Origin: Flexithrix dorotheae DSM 6795
Lineage (GTDB): Bacteria; Bacteroidota; Bacteroidia; Cytophagales; Flammeovirgaceae
Reading direction: 5' to 3'
DNA length: 64,000 nt
Assembly (NCBI RefSeq): GCF_000379765.1
Contig: NZ_KB903431.1
Span: 186,001 to 250,000, forward strand
Shown: positions 17,953 to 27,307 of the stretch, in pieces
How positions within the stretch are numbered: position 1 is the first letter of the stretch
How the letters are laid out: each line of letters starts with the position of its first letter
Made by a program: the position numbers and the translations under genes
Notes under the pieces: generated by a model
What the model was told of the DNA's origin: nothing
What the model saw: the letters and a program-made list of their open reading frames with translations, nothing else
Databases searched by the model: none

Positions 17953-18996
17953 TTATAAACCACTGGATAAATAACATTCCTCCACTAATTCCATAGTATG
18001 AAATGCATCCTCTACGGAATTAATAAATGTATATTCTCGGTTTTCTAATTTACACATAAGGCCAGCCATAGGACCAATAAAAGCATCAGGAAACCATGTG
18101 CCATTGATTTTAACTTTTTGCCAACAATTACCTTCCTTAACTGAAAAATACTCAAACTCATCGGGTAGTCCTTTGGGGTAATCCAGGTATACCCCAATCT
18201 TAATTTTGATGGCTCCTTCAGTCCCTTCAAATTTAAAATAGGATTCCTGGTGTTTTAAACCAAAATTATGGCCATGGTTCGTATTAATATTTGCCCTGAT
18301 TTCCGCACCGTAATCCATAATAATAGAGGAGCGGGTAGAAGAAAGGTTTTTTATATGGGGTGGTTTTGTGGTTTTGGCCAGTACTCTTTGGGGATTTCCT
18401 AAAAAATACCTGATCATATCAATATAATGTATACTGTGATAGAGAATTTCCATTCGGGGTAATCCAAAAAGGAATTCCCATAGCTCCCATGGTGTAAATA
18501 CATTCATTCTTACATCCACATCATGCAATTGTCCAATTAAACCTTGTGCTATGAGCTGTTTGGCTTTTACAATGTATGGGGCATGGCGAAGTTGGAAATT
18601 TACCCCAGCCAGCAAGTTTCTTTCTTGGCACAATGCCAAAATGGCTTTGGCCTGGGTAATGTCTTCCCCCATCGGTTTTTGTAACAACACAGGAGCACCC
18701 TTGGGTAAACTAGACAATACGGATAAAAATGCTGAAGCTGGTAAGGCAATATCGTAAATACATTGATGTTTTTCTGCCTGTTCTATCAGTTCTTCGATAT
18801 TTGCACAAACTTTGGGGATATTAAACGCTTCAGCCAGTTCCTTTGCTTTTGATAAATCCCGGTCAAAAATGGCTTTTACCTCAAAACCAGCCTTTTTATA
18901 GGCCGGAAGATGAGCCTCTTTCACAATCCCACCTGCACCAATAATGGCTATTGGTCTCAGGATTTTAGGGAGCATATAGTGATTTTTCACTTTCAT
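17953..18996 (-). CDS. Gfo/Idh/MocA-family oxidoreductase
   Basis: A 347-residue cytoplasmic NAD(P)-dependent dehydrogenase. The Rossmann motif IIGAGGIVKEAH is at residues 18-28 and the catalytic-lysine motif LLQKPMGED contains K107 (QKP instead of the common EKP). The YHSIHYIDMIRYFLG helix is typical of the substrate domain. Unlike the GH109 protein it has no export signal. Seventeen bases separate it from the L-fuconate dehydratase gene. A role as the L-fucose or related aldose dehydrogenase that feeds fuconate formation is attractive but inferred from position only. An in-frame ATG at residue 8 is an alternative start. Confidence 0.88.
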   Translation of the reverse strand: MKVKNHYMLPKILRPIAIIGAGGIVKEAHLPAYKKAGFEVKAIFDRDLSKAKELAEAFNIPKVCANIEELIEQAEKHQCIYDIALPASAFLSVLSSLPKGAPVLLQKPMGEDITQAKAILALCQERNLLAGVNFQLRHAPYIVKAKQLIAQGLIGQLHDVDVRMNVFTPWELWEFLFGLPRMEILYHSIHYIDMIRYFLGNPQRVLAKTTKPPHIKNLSSTRSSIIMDYGAEIRANINTNHGHNFGLKHQESYFKFEGTEGAIKIKIGVYLDYPKGLPDEFEYFSVKEGNCWQKVKINGTWFPDAFIGPMAGLMCKLENREYTFINSVEDAFHTMELVEECYLSSGL

Positions 18997-19013
18997 TTCA
19001 AAAGTATGTGAAG

Positions 19014-20255
19014 CTAATAACTTTTTAAGTCAGTACTCATCCCAGGAATTTGTGGAACTTCGTAGAATCCACCTGTAATTTTTGCGGGAAACTTAAAGTA
19101 TGTTTTTAAATGAGGGATGTGTTCCAAAAATATGGCCTCATGTCCGATAGAAATGTGATTGAACAGGACCAGGTGTTGGTGAATCTGTCCCATATCTCCC
19201 ACATGAGGAACTACCGGCACTCCAAATTTTTTCGACATCAAACTAATGGCAATAAACTCCGATACACCTCCAACCCTCACTGCATCCACCTGGTTAAAAT
19301 GCATGGCACCTGATTGTAAAAAGTTCTTAAACATCACCTTGTTGGGTACATGCTCTCCAAGGGCCAGTTTTAAAGGTTGTATTTCATTTGCAAGGGTTAC
19401 ATGAGCCGCAATATCATCAGGATGGGTAGGCTCTTCTATCCAATAAGGATTTATTTGTTTTAATTCTCGACAAATTTTAATGGCTTGGGGTAAATTCCAT
19501 TGCTGGTTGGCATCCAGCATTAAGGTGGCAGCTGGTCCAGCAGTTTCCCTAACAAGCATTGCCCTTCTGATATCCCGCTGAGAATTTTGGGAACCTACCT
19601 TTAACTTCATAGCTGTAAAGCCCTGATCCATTGCCTTATTGATGTTTTCTTTTATTTTTTCATCACTGTAATTGAACCACCCGATAGAAGTGTCATAACC
19701 CCGATAGCCCGTTTCTAAAATAGTTTCCCGGGTAGATTTCGTATTGGCTTGATTTTTTAAAATGGAAATGGCTTCCTCTGTGGTCATTATTTCTTCAAGA
19801 TAGGAAAGATCTAAGGTGTTGACAAGCGTCTCAGGAGGTAATTCTATTAATAGTTTCCATAAAGGAACTTCATGAGCTTTTGCCCAAAGGTCAAAACAGG
19901 CATTAACCACACTTGCAAGGGCTAAGTGTACTACTCCTTTATGTGGACCCAACCATCGAAAATTAGGGTCTTCGGCCATATTTTTTGAAACCTGACCAAA
20001 ATTTGCCATCAATTCATTAATCTCTCTGCCCTCAATGTGGCTTACCAGATAGTCTATGGCTTTACATACTAATTCATTTCCGGTTCCAAGGGTAAATGCC
20101 AGGCCTGTTCCATTAATGCCTTTGTCTGTTTCTAACCTGCACACTGCATAGGCATAAATTGGCGTTTTATGGATGGCATCTGAACCCGCACCGCCATTCA
20201 ATTCATATTTTAAATTAGCTGATAATCCTTTTTTAATGACGATTGTTTTATTCAT
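19014..20255 (-). CDS. fucD: L-fuconate dehydratase (enolase superfamily)
   Basis: A 413-residue enzyme that removes water from L-fuconate to give 2-keto-3-deoxy-L-fuconate (EC 4.2.1.68). It matches the characterised Xanthomonas enzyme as I recall it throughout: FRWLGPHKGVVHLAL, LVNTLDLSYL, TSIGWFNYSDEK, FTAMKLKVGSQ, LMLDANQQW, YWIEEPTHPDD, LALGEHVPN and VVPHVGDMG. The base lysine is in KLKVG (K217/K219), the magnesium ligands are D248, E274 and E301, and H351 is the second base; these positions agree closely with the known enzyme. The C-terminus is somewhat shorter than in the Xanthomonas protein. It lies between a sodium symporter and a dehydrogenase gene, giving a compact uptake and oxidation module. 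It shows that fucose is likely degraded by the non-phosphorylative route. Confidence 0.92.
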   Translation of the reverse strand: MNKTIVIKKGLSANLKYELNGGAGSDAIHKTPIYAYAVCRLETDKGINGTGLAFTLGTGNELVCKAIDYLVSHIEGREINELMANFGQVSKNMAEDPNFRWLGPHKGVVHLALASVVNACFDLWAKAHEVPLWKLLIELPPETLVNTLDLSYLEEIMTTEEAISILKNQANTKSTRETILETGYRGYDTSIGWFNYSDEKIKENINKAMDQGFTAMKLKVGSQNSQRDIRRAMLVRETAGPAATLMLDANQQWNLPQAIKICRELKQINPYWIEEPTHPDDIAAHVTLANEIQPLKLALGEHVPNKVMFKNFLQSGAMHFNQVDAVRVGGVSEFIAISLMSKKFGVPVVPHVGDMGQIHQHLVLFNHISIGHEAIFLEHIPHLKTYFKFPAKITGGFYEVPQIPGMSTDLKSY

Positions 20256-20307
20256 GGTAATTAGTTTCTAATAATTTGATAGATGATTGAAGCATTAATA
20301 CTTTTTT

Positions 20308-21918
20308 CTAAAACTGGACATATAGCAAAATCATGATGAGCACTAAAATTCCAGAAAGTAATAAGGGCAGATTAAAATGTTCCCCGTCCTCCTTTTGCAA
20401 AAAGGCCAGTGGTGAACTCAAAGTACAGCTCTCAATTTTTTTATAATCAGGTTTTGGGGTTAATAAGCTGACAACCACATAAATGACCGAGCAAAATACA
20501 AAAAGCCACCAGGCCTGCATTAAGAAGGAAATTCCCCATACCTCAGTAATCACTTTGGTGTTTCCTACTACTGGAAAGTCTATCAAAAAAGCGATAAGTC
20601 CCAGCAAAAAACCTCCAATAAATGTGGCGACTGCCCCAATGTGATTTCCCCTTTTCCAAAATATGCCCCAAATAAATACAGTGGTAATTGGTGGGGAAAT
20701 GACAGTCAATAAAATATTAATGGCTTCGAAAATACTATTAAACTTGGCCACTAAGGGTGACCAGGAAATTGCCACAAACATGACAATAACTGCGGTAATT
20801 CTGCCTATTAAAACCTGTTGTTTCCCGGTAATGCCTGGTTTAAACCTTTTAACAATATCAATGGAAACCAGGGTTCCTGCGCTATTTAAGGCTGATGCAA
20901 TAGTACTCATCAGGGCCGCTAATAAGGCGGCAGCCATTAATCCTTTTAAGCCAGTAGGTAACAATTCGGTAATAAGTACCGGGAAGGTATCATTTGGCTC
21001 CGAAATGATATCTTTAAATAATACATAACCTAAAACTCCGGGGAAAACAAAGATAAAAACTGGTAGAATTTTAATGCCTCCGGCAAACAGAGGCCCTATT
21101 TTGGCATCTTTCAGGGTTTTGGCTCCAAGAACCCGTTGTACAATGGTCTGATCTGCACACCAATACCAAATCCCCAATATTGGATATCCTAATATTATTG
21201 CCTGCCAGGTCAACCCTGAGGAGTTTTGAGCAGTAGGGATGATACTTAACTGTTCTGGTTTTGCTGCAATTTTTAAAGCTTCCCAGCAATCAATTCCATT
21301 TTCCGGAAGGGCAAGGATACCATAAATAGTCAGGATTACCGATCCGGCTATTAAAATAACTGTCTGTATGGTTTCTGTCACCACCACGGATTGGAGGCCG
21401 CCTATCACCGTGTATAATGCAGTGATAAAGGAAATGGTGAAAATGGATACATATACATCTATGGAAAAGAAATGTTCAAAAACTATTGCTCCGGCATATA
21501 AGCTTACACCAATATGCATAAAAAGCGCACCTAATAATCCCATAAATGCCAAACAGCTTCTGACCACCGCATTATATCGCTTTTCCAAAAACTCTGGAAG
21601 CGTAGCAATTTTATTCTTATAATAAAAAGGAGCAAAAATTAACCCCAGGATAATCAATACAAATACCGCCATCCATTCAAAGTTGCCCCAGATTAAACCA
21701 TCGCTAAAGCCTGATGCAGCCAATCCTACTAAATGTACGGTGGAAATATTGGAAGCAAAAAGTGCGGAGCCTATGGCAGGCCATTTAAGGGAATGCCCTG
21801 CCAAAAAATAACTGTCTGGATTGGCAGATTGGTTCCGACCTACCAAAATCCCAACAACCAAAATGCCCAGAATATAAAATATGATCACACTGAAATCAAT
21901 TGCTGAGATGTTGCCCAT
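20308..21918 (-). CDS. Sodium:solute symporter (SSS family), sugar or sugar-acid importer
   Basis: A 536-residue inner-membrane protein with about 13-14 hydrophobic helices. DSYFLAGHSLKWPAIGSALFASNIST near the N-terminus and LPEFLEKRYN are diagnostic for the SSS family (SglT-like), which couples solute import to sodium. It opens the leftward run symporter / L-fuconate dehydratase / oxidoreductase / sulfatase, with 52 bp to the next gene, so fucose or fuconate is the likely cargo. It is divergent from the SusC gene, and three 16-bp palindromes lie in the shared upstream region. Confidence 0.93.
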   Translation of the reverse strand: MGNISAIDFSVIIFYILGILVVGILVGRNQSANPDSYFLAGHSLKWPAIGSALFASNISTVHLVGLAASGFSDGLIWGNFEWMAVFVLIILGLIFAPFYYKNKIATLPEFLEKRYNAVVRSCLAFMGLLGALFMHIGVSLYAGAIVFEHFFSIDVYVSIFTISFITALYTVIGGLQSVVVTETIQTVILIAGSVILTIYGILALPENGIDCWEALKIAAKPEQLSIIPTAQNSSGLTWQAIILGYPILGIWYWCADQTIVQRVLGAKTLKDAKIGPLFAGGIKILPVFIFVFPGVLGYVLFKDIISEPNDTFPVLITELLPTGLKGLMAAALLAALMSTIASALNSAGTLVSIDIVKRFKPGITGKQQVLIGRITAVIVMFVAISWSPLVAKFNSIFEAINILLTVISPPITTVFIWGIFWKRGNHIGAVATFIGGFLLGLIAFLIDFPVVGNTKVITEVWGISFLMQAWWLFVFCSVIYVVVSLLTPKPDYKKIESCTLSSPLAFLQKEDGEHFNLPLLLSGILVLIMILLYVQF

Positions 21919-22014
21919 GGAAATTGAGTTTTAAATAAGTAATCTATTTTCCTTTTCAAGGGACGAATCCATGCGGGCCCGAATCAGTTGAAAGAAAAAT
22001 TATTTTGGTAAAAA

Positions 22015-22030
22015 TAGGGCATATGCCCTA
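22015..22030. promoter_or_regulatory. Operator candidate O1, perfect palindrome
   Basis: TAGGGCATATGCCCTA is a perfect 16-bp palindrome, 97 bp upstream of the symporter start. Two variants of the same sequence lie 119 and 147 bp further right (centre to centre), nearer the SusC gene. Three related palindromes in one divergent promoter region indicate a dimeric repressor or activator; the TetR-family gene at 27308 is the nearest candidate. Confidence 0.7.
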
Positions 22031-22133
22031 AAATACCAATGTTTTAACACTTTCAAATAAGAAATTCAGCCATTGGCTATATTCCATGGATTTAGTTTCT
22101 ATCAATCTTTTTTTAAAAAACTGTTAAAAAAAT

Positions 22134-22149
22134 TAGGGCATTTGCACTA
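22134..22149. promoter_or_regulatory. Operator candidate O2
   Basis: TAGGGCATTTGCACTA matches O1 except at two positions. It forms the left arm of a 20-base inverted repeat (22131-22150 with 22161-22180) whose right arm contains O3. Confidence 0.65.
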
Positions 22150-22161
22150 GAGTGTGTATTT

Positions 22162-22177
22162 TAGTGCAAAAGCCCTA
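22162..22177. promoter_or_regulatory. Operator candidate O3
   Basis: TAGTGCAAAAGCCCTA is the inverse of O2 with one change, 28 bp from it centre to centre and about 100 bp upstream of the SusC start. The O2/O3 pair could also fold as a hairpin in RNA, but no U-run follows. Confidence 0.65.
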
Positions 22178-22277
22178 ATTATCATACCTCATAATTCAAC
22201 AATATCATGTCTGGAATGAAATTTTAGATTGGTTTAACATCCTGTACAATTTTTTTTAAACAACAAAAATTTATCTT

Positions 22278-25200
22278 ATGATTCATAATTGCTACTCAAT
22301 GCTTGAAAGTAATAAGGGATTAAGAGGAGGAAGATTTTCCTTCCGGCTGTGTCTGTATATTGGCATGCTTTCACTATTAGTCCTTTTAAACAGTAAAAAT
22401 CTACTTGCACAACAAAGTGCAAACCCCATTAAAATATCAGGTCAGGTCACTTCTGAGGAAGATGGAGATCCCCTGCCAGGTGTTAGTATTTTAATAAAAG
22501 GAACCAATACTGGAACGACCACTAATTTGGATGGAAATTTTACATTAAGTGCTCCGGAAAATAGCACACTGCAATTCAGTTTTATTGGTTTCCAGACCCA
22601 GGAAGTTGAATTAGGGAGTAAAACCAACCTGAATATTGCGCTTGTACCAGATATGGAGCAATTAGATGAAGTTGTTGTTGTCGGTTACGGTACTCAAAAG
22701 AAAGGAAATTTAACTGGTGCTGTTGGTGTCACCAAGGGGGATGTATTAGAAAACAGACCCGTGGTGAATGTAACCGATGGATTACAGGGGGTTGTACCCG
22801 GTTTAAATATTACTCCTGCAAATGGAGCTCCTGGTAGCGGAGCCAGTATTAATATCAGGGGAGCCACCAGTATTAATGGAGGAAGTCCGTTAGTGTTGAT
22901 AGATGGAGCTCAAATGGATATCAATTCTATAAACCCTCAGGATATAGAAAGTATAACGGTATTGAAAGATGCTGCTTCCGCCTCAATTTACGGAGCCAGA
23001 GCTGCTTTTGGGGTTATTTTGGTTACTACAAAAAAAGGGAGTAAAACAGCCAAACCAAAAATTTCCTATTCGGGTAATTATTTTGTGGCACAACCTACCA
23101 TTTTACCGGAAAAATCCAACAGTTACCGATATGCTCAGTATGTAAACAGTATGGTAAGTAGCACAAATGCCAGTGCTATTTTCAATGCGGAACATTTAGG
23201 ATTAATCCAGGATAGAGTAGAGGGGAGAATCACAAATGACTATACGCTAAAGCCAGCGGGAAATGCCTATTACGAACATGCCAATACCAACTGGGCAGAT
23301 TTAGTATTTGCAGATGCAGCCCCTGGGCAAAACCATAATATCAGCATTTCAGGGGGTACTGAAAAGAGTGCTTACCGAGCTTCTTTTGCTTATACTAAAA
23401 ATGATGGTGTGGTAAAAATTGGGAATGATTCCTATAAAAGATATAATTTTAATACCAATCTGAGTACAGATTTAAATAATTGGTTAACAGCCAGATTTCA
23501 GGTGAACTTTGCCCGGGCAGAGAATGATTTACACAACCTGCCTCCAGGGCATGGTCCATCCATTTTTCATACAGTTTGGAGAGCCAGACCTACTCTTACA
23601 CCTACCTTTGACATAGAAGGAGTGCCATATCCTACCTTCATCAGGATGAATCCGGTAGCGACTTTGGAGCAGGGAGGCAGAAATAAAGTTTTGAATTACA
23701 ACCTGAATACAAAGGCTGGATTGGAAATGAAGTTTGGAAACTTCAAGGTATTTTCCAATTTTACCTATAACCCTCGTGTTAGACAAACGGTTTCCAATAA
23801 TGTTGAATTTGAGTCTGTTATTCCTTGGGGCAACCTGGATGTCCGTACGGATGGAGGACCTTCTTATATTCGAAAGATTAACGAAATTGACAACTATTAT
23901 GCCTTTGATGTTTATGGCAAATATGAAAAAGACTGGCAAAATGGTCATTCTTTAAGCGCTACATTAGGTTTTAACCAGGAAAAGGCCACTTTTGGCACCG
24001 ACAATATTTACAATACGGACCTGATCAGTTATGATGTCATTTCCATTTCCAATACGCTAGGAGACCCCATTATTTCCGATAATTATCAGGACTGGGCCTT
24101 AAGAAGTGGATTTGCCAGACTGAATTATAGCTTCATGGGTAAATATTTATTGGAAGTTAACGGGCGATATGATGGTTCTTCAAGATTCAGCAAAGAAGAC
24201 CGGTTTGGTTTCTTCCCTTCAGTTTCTGCGGGATGGAGACTTTCTGATGAAAATTTCATGCAAAATGTGAAAATTATCAACTTGTTGAAGCTGAGAGGTT
24301 CTTATGGTTCTTTGGGTAATCAAAATTCAAGTGTACTATATCCAATGGTTGGATATAATACCATTAGTCAGGTAAACTGGGCATTTGATGGCACAAGACC
24401 ATTGGGAATCACTCCCGGGAATCCACTTGGTGCCAATAGAACATGGGAAACGGTATCGACCACCAACTTTGGGGTGGATGTCATGATTCTGGAGGGTCGA
24501 TTGGATGCTACTTTTGATATCTACAAAAGGGTAACAGAAAACATGCTGGTATCCGGGGATGCTTTGCCAGGTGTTTATGGTGCCACAGCTCCACAAAAAA
24601 ATGCGGCCGACCTTGAGGTGAAAGGTTGGGAGTTTTCTATTGGCTGGAATGACCAAATTGGTACAGATTTTAAATATAACTTTAATGTAGTTTTATCTGA
24701 TTCAAAAGGAGAGATTACCAGATTTGATAACCCTACTAAGTCTTTAGCAAGAAGTTATTATGAAGGACAAACTATTGGAGAATTATGGGGTTATGAAACA
24801 ATGGGTTTATTTCAAAGCCAGGATGAAATTGATGCTGCAGCTGACCAAACTCCTTTGGGTGCCGGCAATCTGGTTGCCCCTGGGGATGTTCGTTATGCCG
24901 ATCTAAATAATGATAATGCTATAAATATTGGGGAAAATACGGTAGAAAATCCTGGAGATAGAAAAATAATTGGTAATTCTTCCCCAAGATATTTATATGG
25001 AATTAGAAGTGGATTCGACTGGAAAGGTTTTGATCTGGGTATATTTTTCCAGGGTGTTGGAAAAAGAGATTACTGGCTTGATGGCCCACTCATGTTTGGT
25101 GGTGTAGGAAATTACGGAAACGTAGTAGTGACGGATTATCTGTATGAAAATACCTGGAGTGATGGTAGTGATGGTCTTCCTGCAAACACAGATGCCTATT

Positions 25201-25538
25201 ATTTCAGACCAAGCCAGGCTGGGGTAGTTGGCAGAAATACCAATGTGCAAACCCGATATTTGCAAGATGCGAGTTACCTTCGGTTAAAAAACTTAACCAT
25301 TGGGTATTCCATCCCAGCCAGTACACTTGAAAAAATTGGTGTAGGAAATCTTCGGGTTTATTTTTCTGGCGAAAACCTCCTGACATTTACCAAACTCAAT
25401 GAGAACTTTGATCCGGAAACTTTATCTCCTGACCAGGGGGCATTGGGAAATACTTCATTTGGTAATGGCGGATCCCAGTCAGGAAAATTATATCCACTTT
25501 CCAAAAGAGTATCCTTTGGGTTAACAGTAGGATTTTAA
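22278..25538 (+). CDS. SusC/RagA-type TonB-linked outer membrane receptor
   Basis: A complete 1086-residue SusC homologue. A long leader with a hydrophobic core ends near LLAQQ; an alternative start is the ATG at 22299. A carboxypeptidase-D-like domain (about 52-125, ISGQVTSEEDGDPLPGVSILIKG) is followed by a TonB-box-like stretch (LDEVVVVGYGTQKKGNLTGAV), the plug (LQGVVPGLNI, INIRGATSINGGSPLVLIDG, ESITVLKDAASASIYGARAAFGVILVTTKKG) and a 22-stranded barrel ending in KRVSFGLTVGF. It imports oligosaccharides together with the SusD lipoprotein encoded 25 bp downstream. Triple operators lie upstream. Sequence alone does not tell the glycan; neighbours suggest a sulfated, fucose-containing one. Confidence 0.97.
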   Translation: MIHNCYSMLESNKGLRGGRFSFRLCLYIGMLSLLVLLNSKNLLAQQSANPIKISGQVTSEEDGDPLPGVSILIKGTNTGTTTNLDGNFTLSAPENSTLQFSFIGFQTQEVELGSKTNLNIALVPDMEQLDEVVVVGYGTQKKGNLTGAVGVTKGDVLENRPVVNVTDGLQGVVPGLNITPANGAPGSGASINIRGATSINGGSPLVLIDGAQMDINSINPQDIESITVLKDAASASIYGARAAFGVILVTTKKGSKTAKPKISYSGNYFVAQPTILPEKSNSYRYAQYVNSMVSSTNASAIFNAEHLGLIQDRVEGRITNDYTLKPAGNAYYEHANTNWADLVFADAAPGQNHNISISGGTEKSAYRASFAYTKNDGVVKIGNDSYKRYNFNTNLSTDLNNWLTARFQVNFARAENDLHNLPPGHGPSIFHTVWRARPTLTPTFDIEGVPYPTFIRMNPVATLEQGGRNKVLNYNLNTKAGLEMKFGNFKVFSNFTYNPRVRQTVSNNVEFESVIPWGNLDVRTDGGPSYIRKINEIDNYYAFDVYGKYEKDWQNGHSLSATLGFNQEKATFGTDNIYNTDLISYDVISISNTLGDPIISDNYQDWALRSGFARLNYSFMGKYLLEVNGRYDGSSRFSKEDRFGFFPSVSAGWRLSDENFMQNVKIINLLKLRGSYGSLGNQNSSVLYPMVGYNTISQVNWAFDGTRPLGITPGNPLGANRTWETVSTTNFGVDVMILEGRLDATFDIYKRVTENMLVSGDALPGVYGATAPQKNAADLEVKGWEFSIGWNDQIGTDFKYNFNVVLSDSKGEITRFDNPTKSLARSYYEGQTIGELWGYETMGLFQSQDEIDAAADQTPLGAGNLVAPGDVRYADLNNDNAINIGENTVENPGDRKIIGNSSPRYLYGIRSGFDWKGFDLGIFFQGVGKRDYWLDGPLMFGGVGNYGNVVVTDYLYENTWSDGSDGLPANTDAYYFRPSQAGVVGRNTNVQTRYLQDASYLRLKNLTIGYSIPASTLEKIGVGNLRVYFSGENLLTFTKLNENFDPETLSPDQGALGNTSFGNGGSQSGKLYPLSKRVSFGLTVGF

Positions 25539-25563
25539 TTCATCATACTAAAAAAAGAATATC

Positions 25564-27213
25564 ATGAACAATATAAAAATATACTTAATTTCCTGCATCT
25601 GCTTTGGATTATTGGCTGGATGCAATGATGAGTTTTTAGACTTAAATCCTAAAACTCAAATCAACGATGACATTTTTTGGAATAACGCTTCCGATTTAAA
25701 AACTTACAACAATCAACTATACGCCCAATACTTTAATAGCAAGGGCTTTGGTCGGGGTGGTTTTAATGCGGGAATCCTTACGGATGATAATTTAAGTGAC
25801 AATGCTTTTGTTCAAAATCCGGGAGATGTAAGATTGGGTATTCATTCTGTGAATCAGCCTGGCCGAAGTAATTGGAACTGGGCTCTGATTAGGAATATCA
25901 ATCAAATGCTGGAAAATAGTGAAGCCGCAGATATTGATGCCAGCATAAAAAACAAGTATATCGCTGAGGCCAGATTGCTGAGAGCACTAGATTATTATGA
26001 CAAAGTTAAACTCTATGGAAGGCTCCCTCTGGTAGACCATGTGCTGTCTGAAGATGATGAACTATTGTATCAACCACAAGCCACCCGTGATGAAATTCTG
26101 GCTTTCATTAAAGCAGACCTGGAATTTGCAGTGGAATGGATGGAAACCGAAGCGGAAGTTAATCGTTTCGACAAATATGTAGCCATGGCCTATATGGCCC
26201 GAATCATGTTACACGAAGGGACATTTAGAAAATACCATGGTCTTGGAGACGAAACCAGCTATCTGGAAGAAGCTAAATTAGCTGCAGAGAATGTCATTAA
26301 CAGTGGAAGATATTTGATCGATGATTCAAAAAGCTATAATGCGCTTTTTGCCAATATCAACCTTAAAGGAAATCAGGAAGTGGTGTTTTTCCGGGACTAT
26401 GGTGATGAGTTTCAGCTTTACCACAATGTATCCAATATTCTTACCCATGTGGACGGTGCTCAATTTAGCGGTGCTAAAAGTCTGATTGAGGATTACTTAT
26501 GTACGGATGGACTTTCTATTGAGGAAAGCGCATTGTATTTAGGTGATGATAATTTAAGTAATGAATTTGCTAACCGTGACCTCAGACTTAGCAATACTTT
26601 TGCCCTTCCAAATACTTATTTTATAGGAGAGAAATTGTACTTAAATTCAAGCCCCATCTCCATTGTAGAGACGGCTTCACCTTCTGGTTATCAGATTGTG
26701 AAGTTTTTCAATGAAGAACAGGATATCCAGGCATGGGACAGGGCATTTATTGATGCACCATTAATCAGGTATGCCGAAGTTTTGTTGATTTATGCAGAAG
26801 CAAAAGCCGAATTAGGTTCAATTAGTCAAACTGATGTGGACAATACTATTAATTTACTACGATCAAAAGCCGGTGTGGCGGAAATGACTTTGGATCAGGG
26901 TACAGTTATCCGGGAGATTCGCAGAGAGAGAAGGGTGGAATTAGCTTTTGAAGGTTTCCGGTATGATGACCTGATGCGATGGAAGGAGGGAAGTAAACTG
27001 GCGGAGCCTGTATTAGGCCTAAAGTTTAATGATGAGGATATTGCGGATGCTAATTCCTATGAAATTGGGCAGGATATTTACCTGAATGATGAAGGATATA
27101 TTTTCTCTAACAATGTATATTCCTTCGATGAGGCTAAAAATTACTATTTTCCAATTCCAATTAATGAGATTTCCCTGAACCCTAATTTGGTTCAAACCCC
27201 TAATTGGGATTAA
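25564..27213 (+). CDS. SusD/RagB-family glycan-binding lipoprotein
   Basis: A 549-residue surface lipoprotein with a signal peptide ending in the lipobox LLAGC (C19). NDEFLDLNPKTQINDDIFW at the mature N-terminus, the helical TPR region (KYIAEARLLRALDYYDKVKLYGRLPLV) and the C-terminal RREIRRERRVELAFEGFRYDDLMRWKEG-type block with a final YYFPIPINEISLNPNLVQ are diagnostic. SusD closes over the SusC barrel as a lid and delivers oligosaccharide. It is cotranscribed with SusC and ends at a strong terminator. Confidence 0.97.
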   Translation: MNNIKIYLISCICFGLLAGCNDEFLDLNPKTQINDDIFWNNASDLKTYNNQLYAQYFNSKGFGRGGFNAGILTDDNLSDNAFVQNPGDVRLGIHSVNQPGRSNWNWALIRNINQMLENSEAADIDASIKNKYIAEARLLRALDYYDKVKLYGRLPLVDHVLSEDDELLYQPQATRDEILAFIKADLEFAVEWMETEAEVNRFDKYVAMAYMARIMLHEGTFRKYHGLGDETSYLEEAKLAAENVINSGRYLIDDSKSYNALFANINLKGNQEVVFFRDYGDEFQLYHNVSNILTHVDGAQFSGAKSLIEDYLCTDGLSIEESALYLGDDNLSNEFANRDLRLSNTFALPNTYFIGEKLYLNSSPISIVETASPSGYQIVKFFNEEQDIQAWDRAFIDAPLIRYAEVLLIYAEAKAELGSISQTDVDNTINLLRSKAGVAEMTLDQGTVIREIRRERRVELAFEGFRYDDLMRWKEGSKLAEPVLGLKFNDEDIADANSYEIGQDIYLNDEGYIFSNNVYSFDEAKNYYFPIPINEISLNPNLVQTPNWD

Positions 27214-27240
27214 ATTTAGATTTTAATTTCCATTGGATTT

Positions 27241-27296
27241 TGGTCGTCTTTATTGCTTTAAGTTAAATTTTATAGCAATAAAGGCGACCAGTTTTT
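27241..27296 (+). terminator. Rho-independent terminator after susC-susD
   Basis: Arms of 17 bases, 27241-27257 and 27274-27290, pair with a single G-U, and the stem is followed by GTTTTTT. It lies 27 bp after the SusD stop and just before the TetR gene, so the receptor pair and the TetR/sulfatase genes are probably separate or unequally expressed units. Confidence 0.82.
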
Positions 27297-27307
27297 TCAC
27301 AAAAAAA

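Larger units (their letters stand above)
21919..22277. other. Divergent control region between symporter and SusC genes
   Basis: This 359-bp gap contains three copies of one palindrome (22015-22030, 22134-22149, 22162-22177) listed separately. It has no gene. A possible but poor promoter-like stretch, TACAATTT, lies near 22240; I found no clear TAnnTTTG match for either direction. Confidence 0.6.

Noticed and set aside
17953-18996. Treating this oxidoreductase as a second GH109 glycosidase
   Set aside because: It lacks the export signal and the YPTHG and GYQHDLR blocks of GH109 and instead has a dehydrogenase-like KP motif.
22131-22180. 20-base inverted repeat read as a terminator or RNA hairpin
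   Set aside because: No U-run follows, it lies upstream of both divergent genes rather than after one, and each arm by itself matches the O1 palindrome; operators explain it better.
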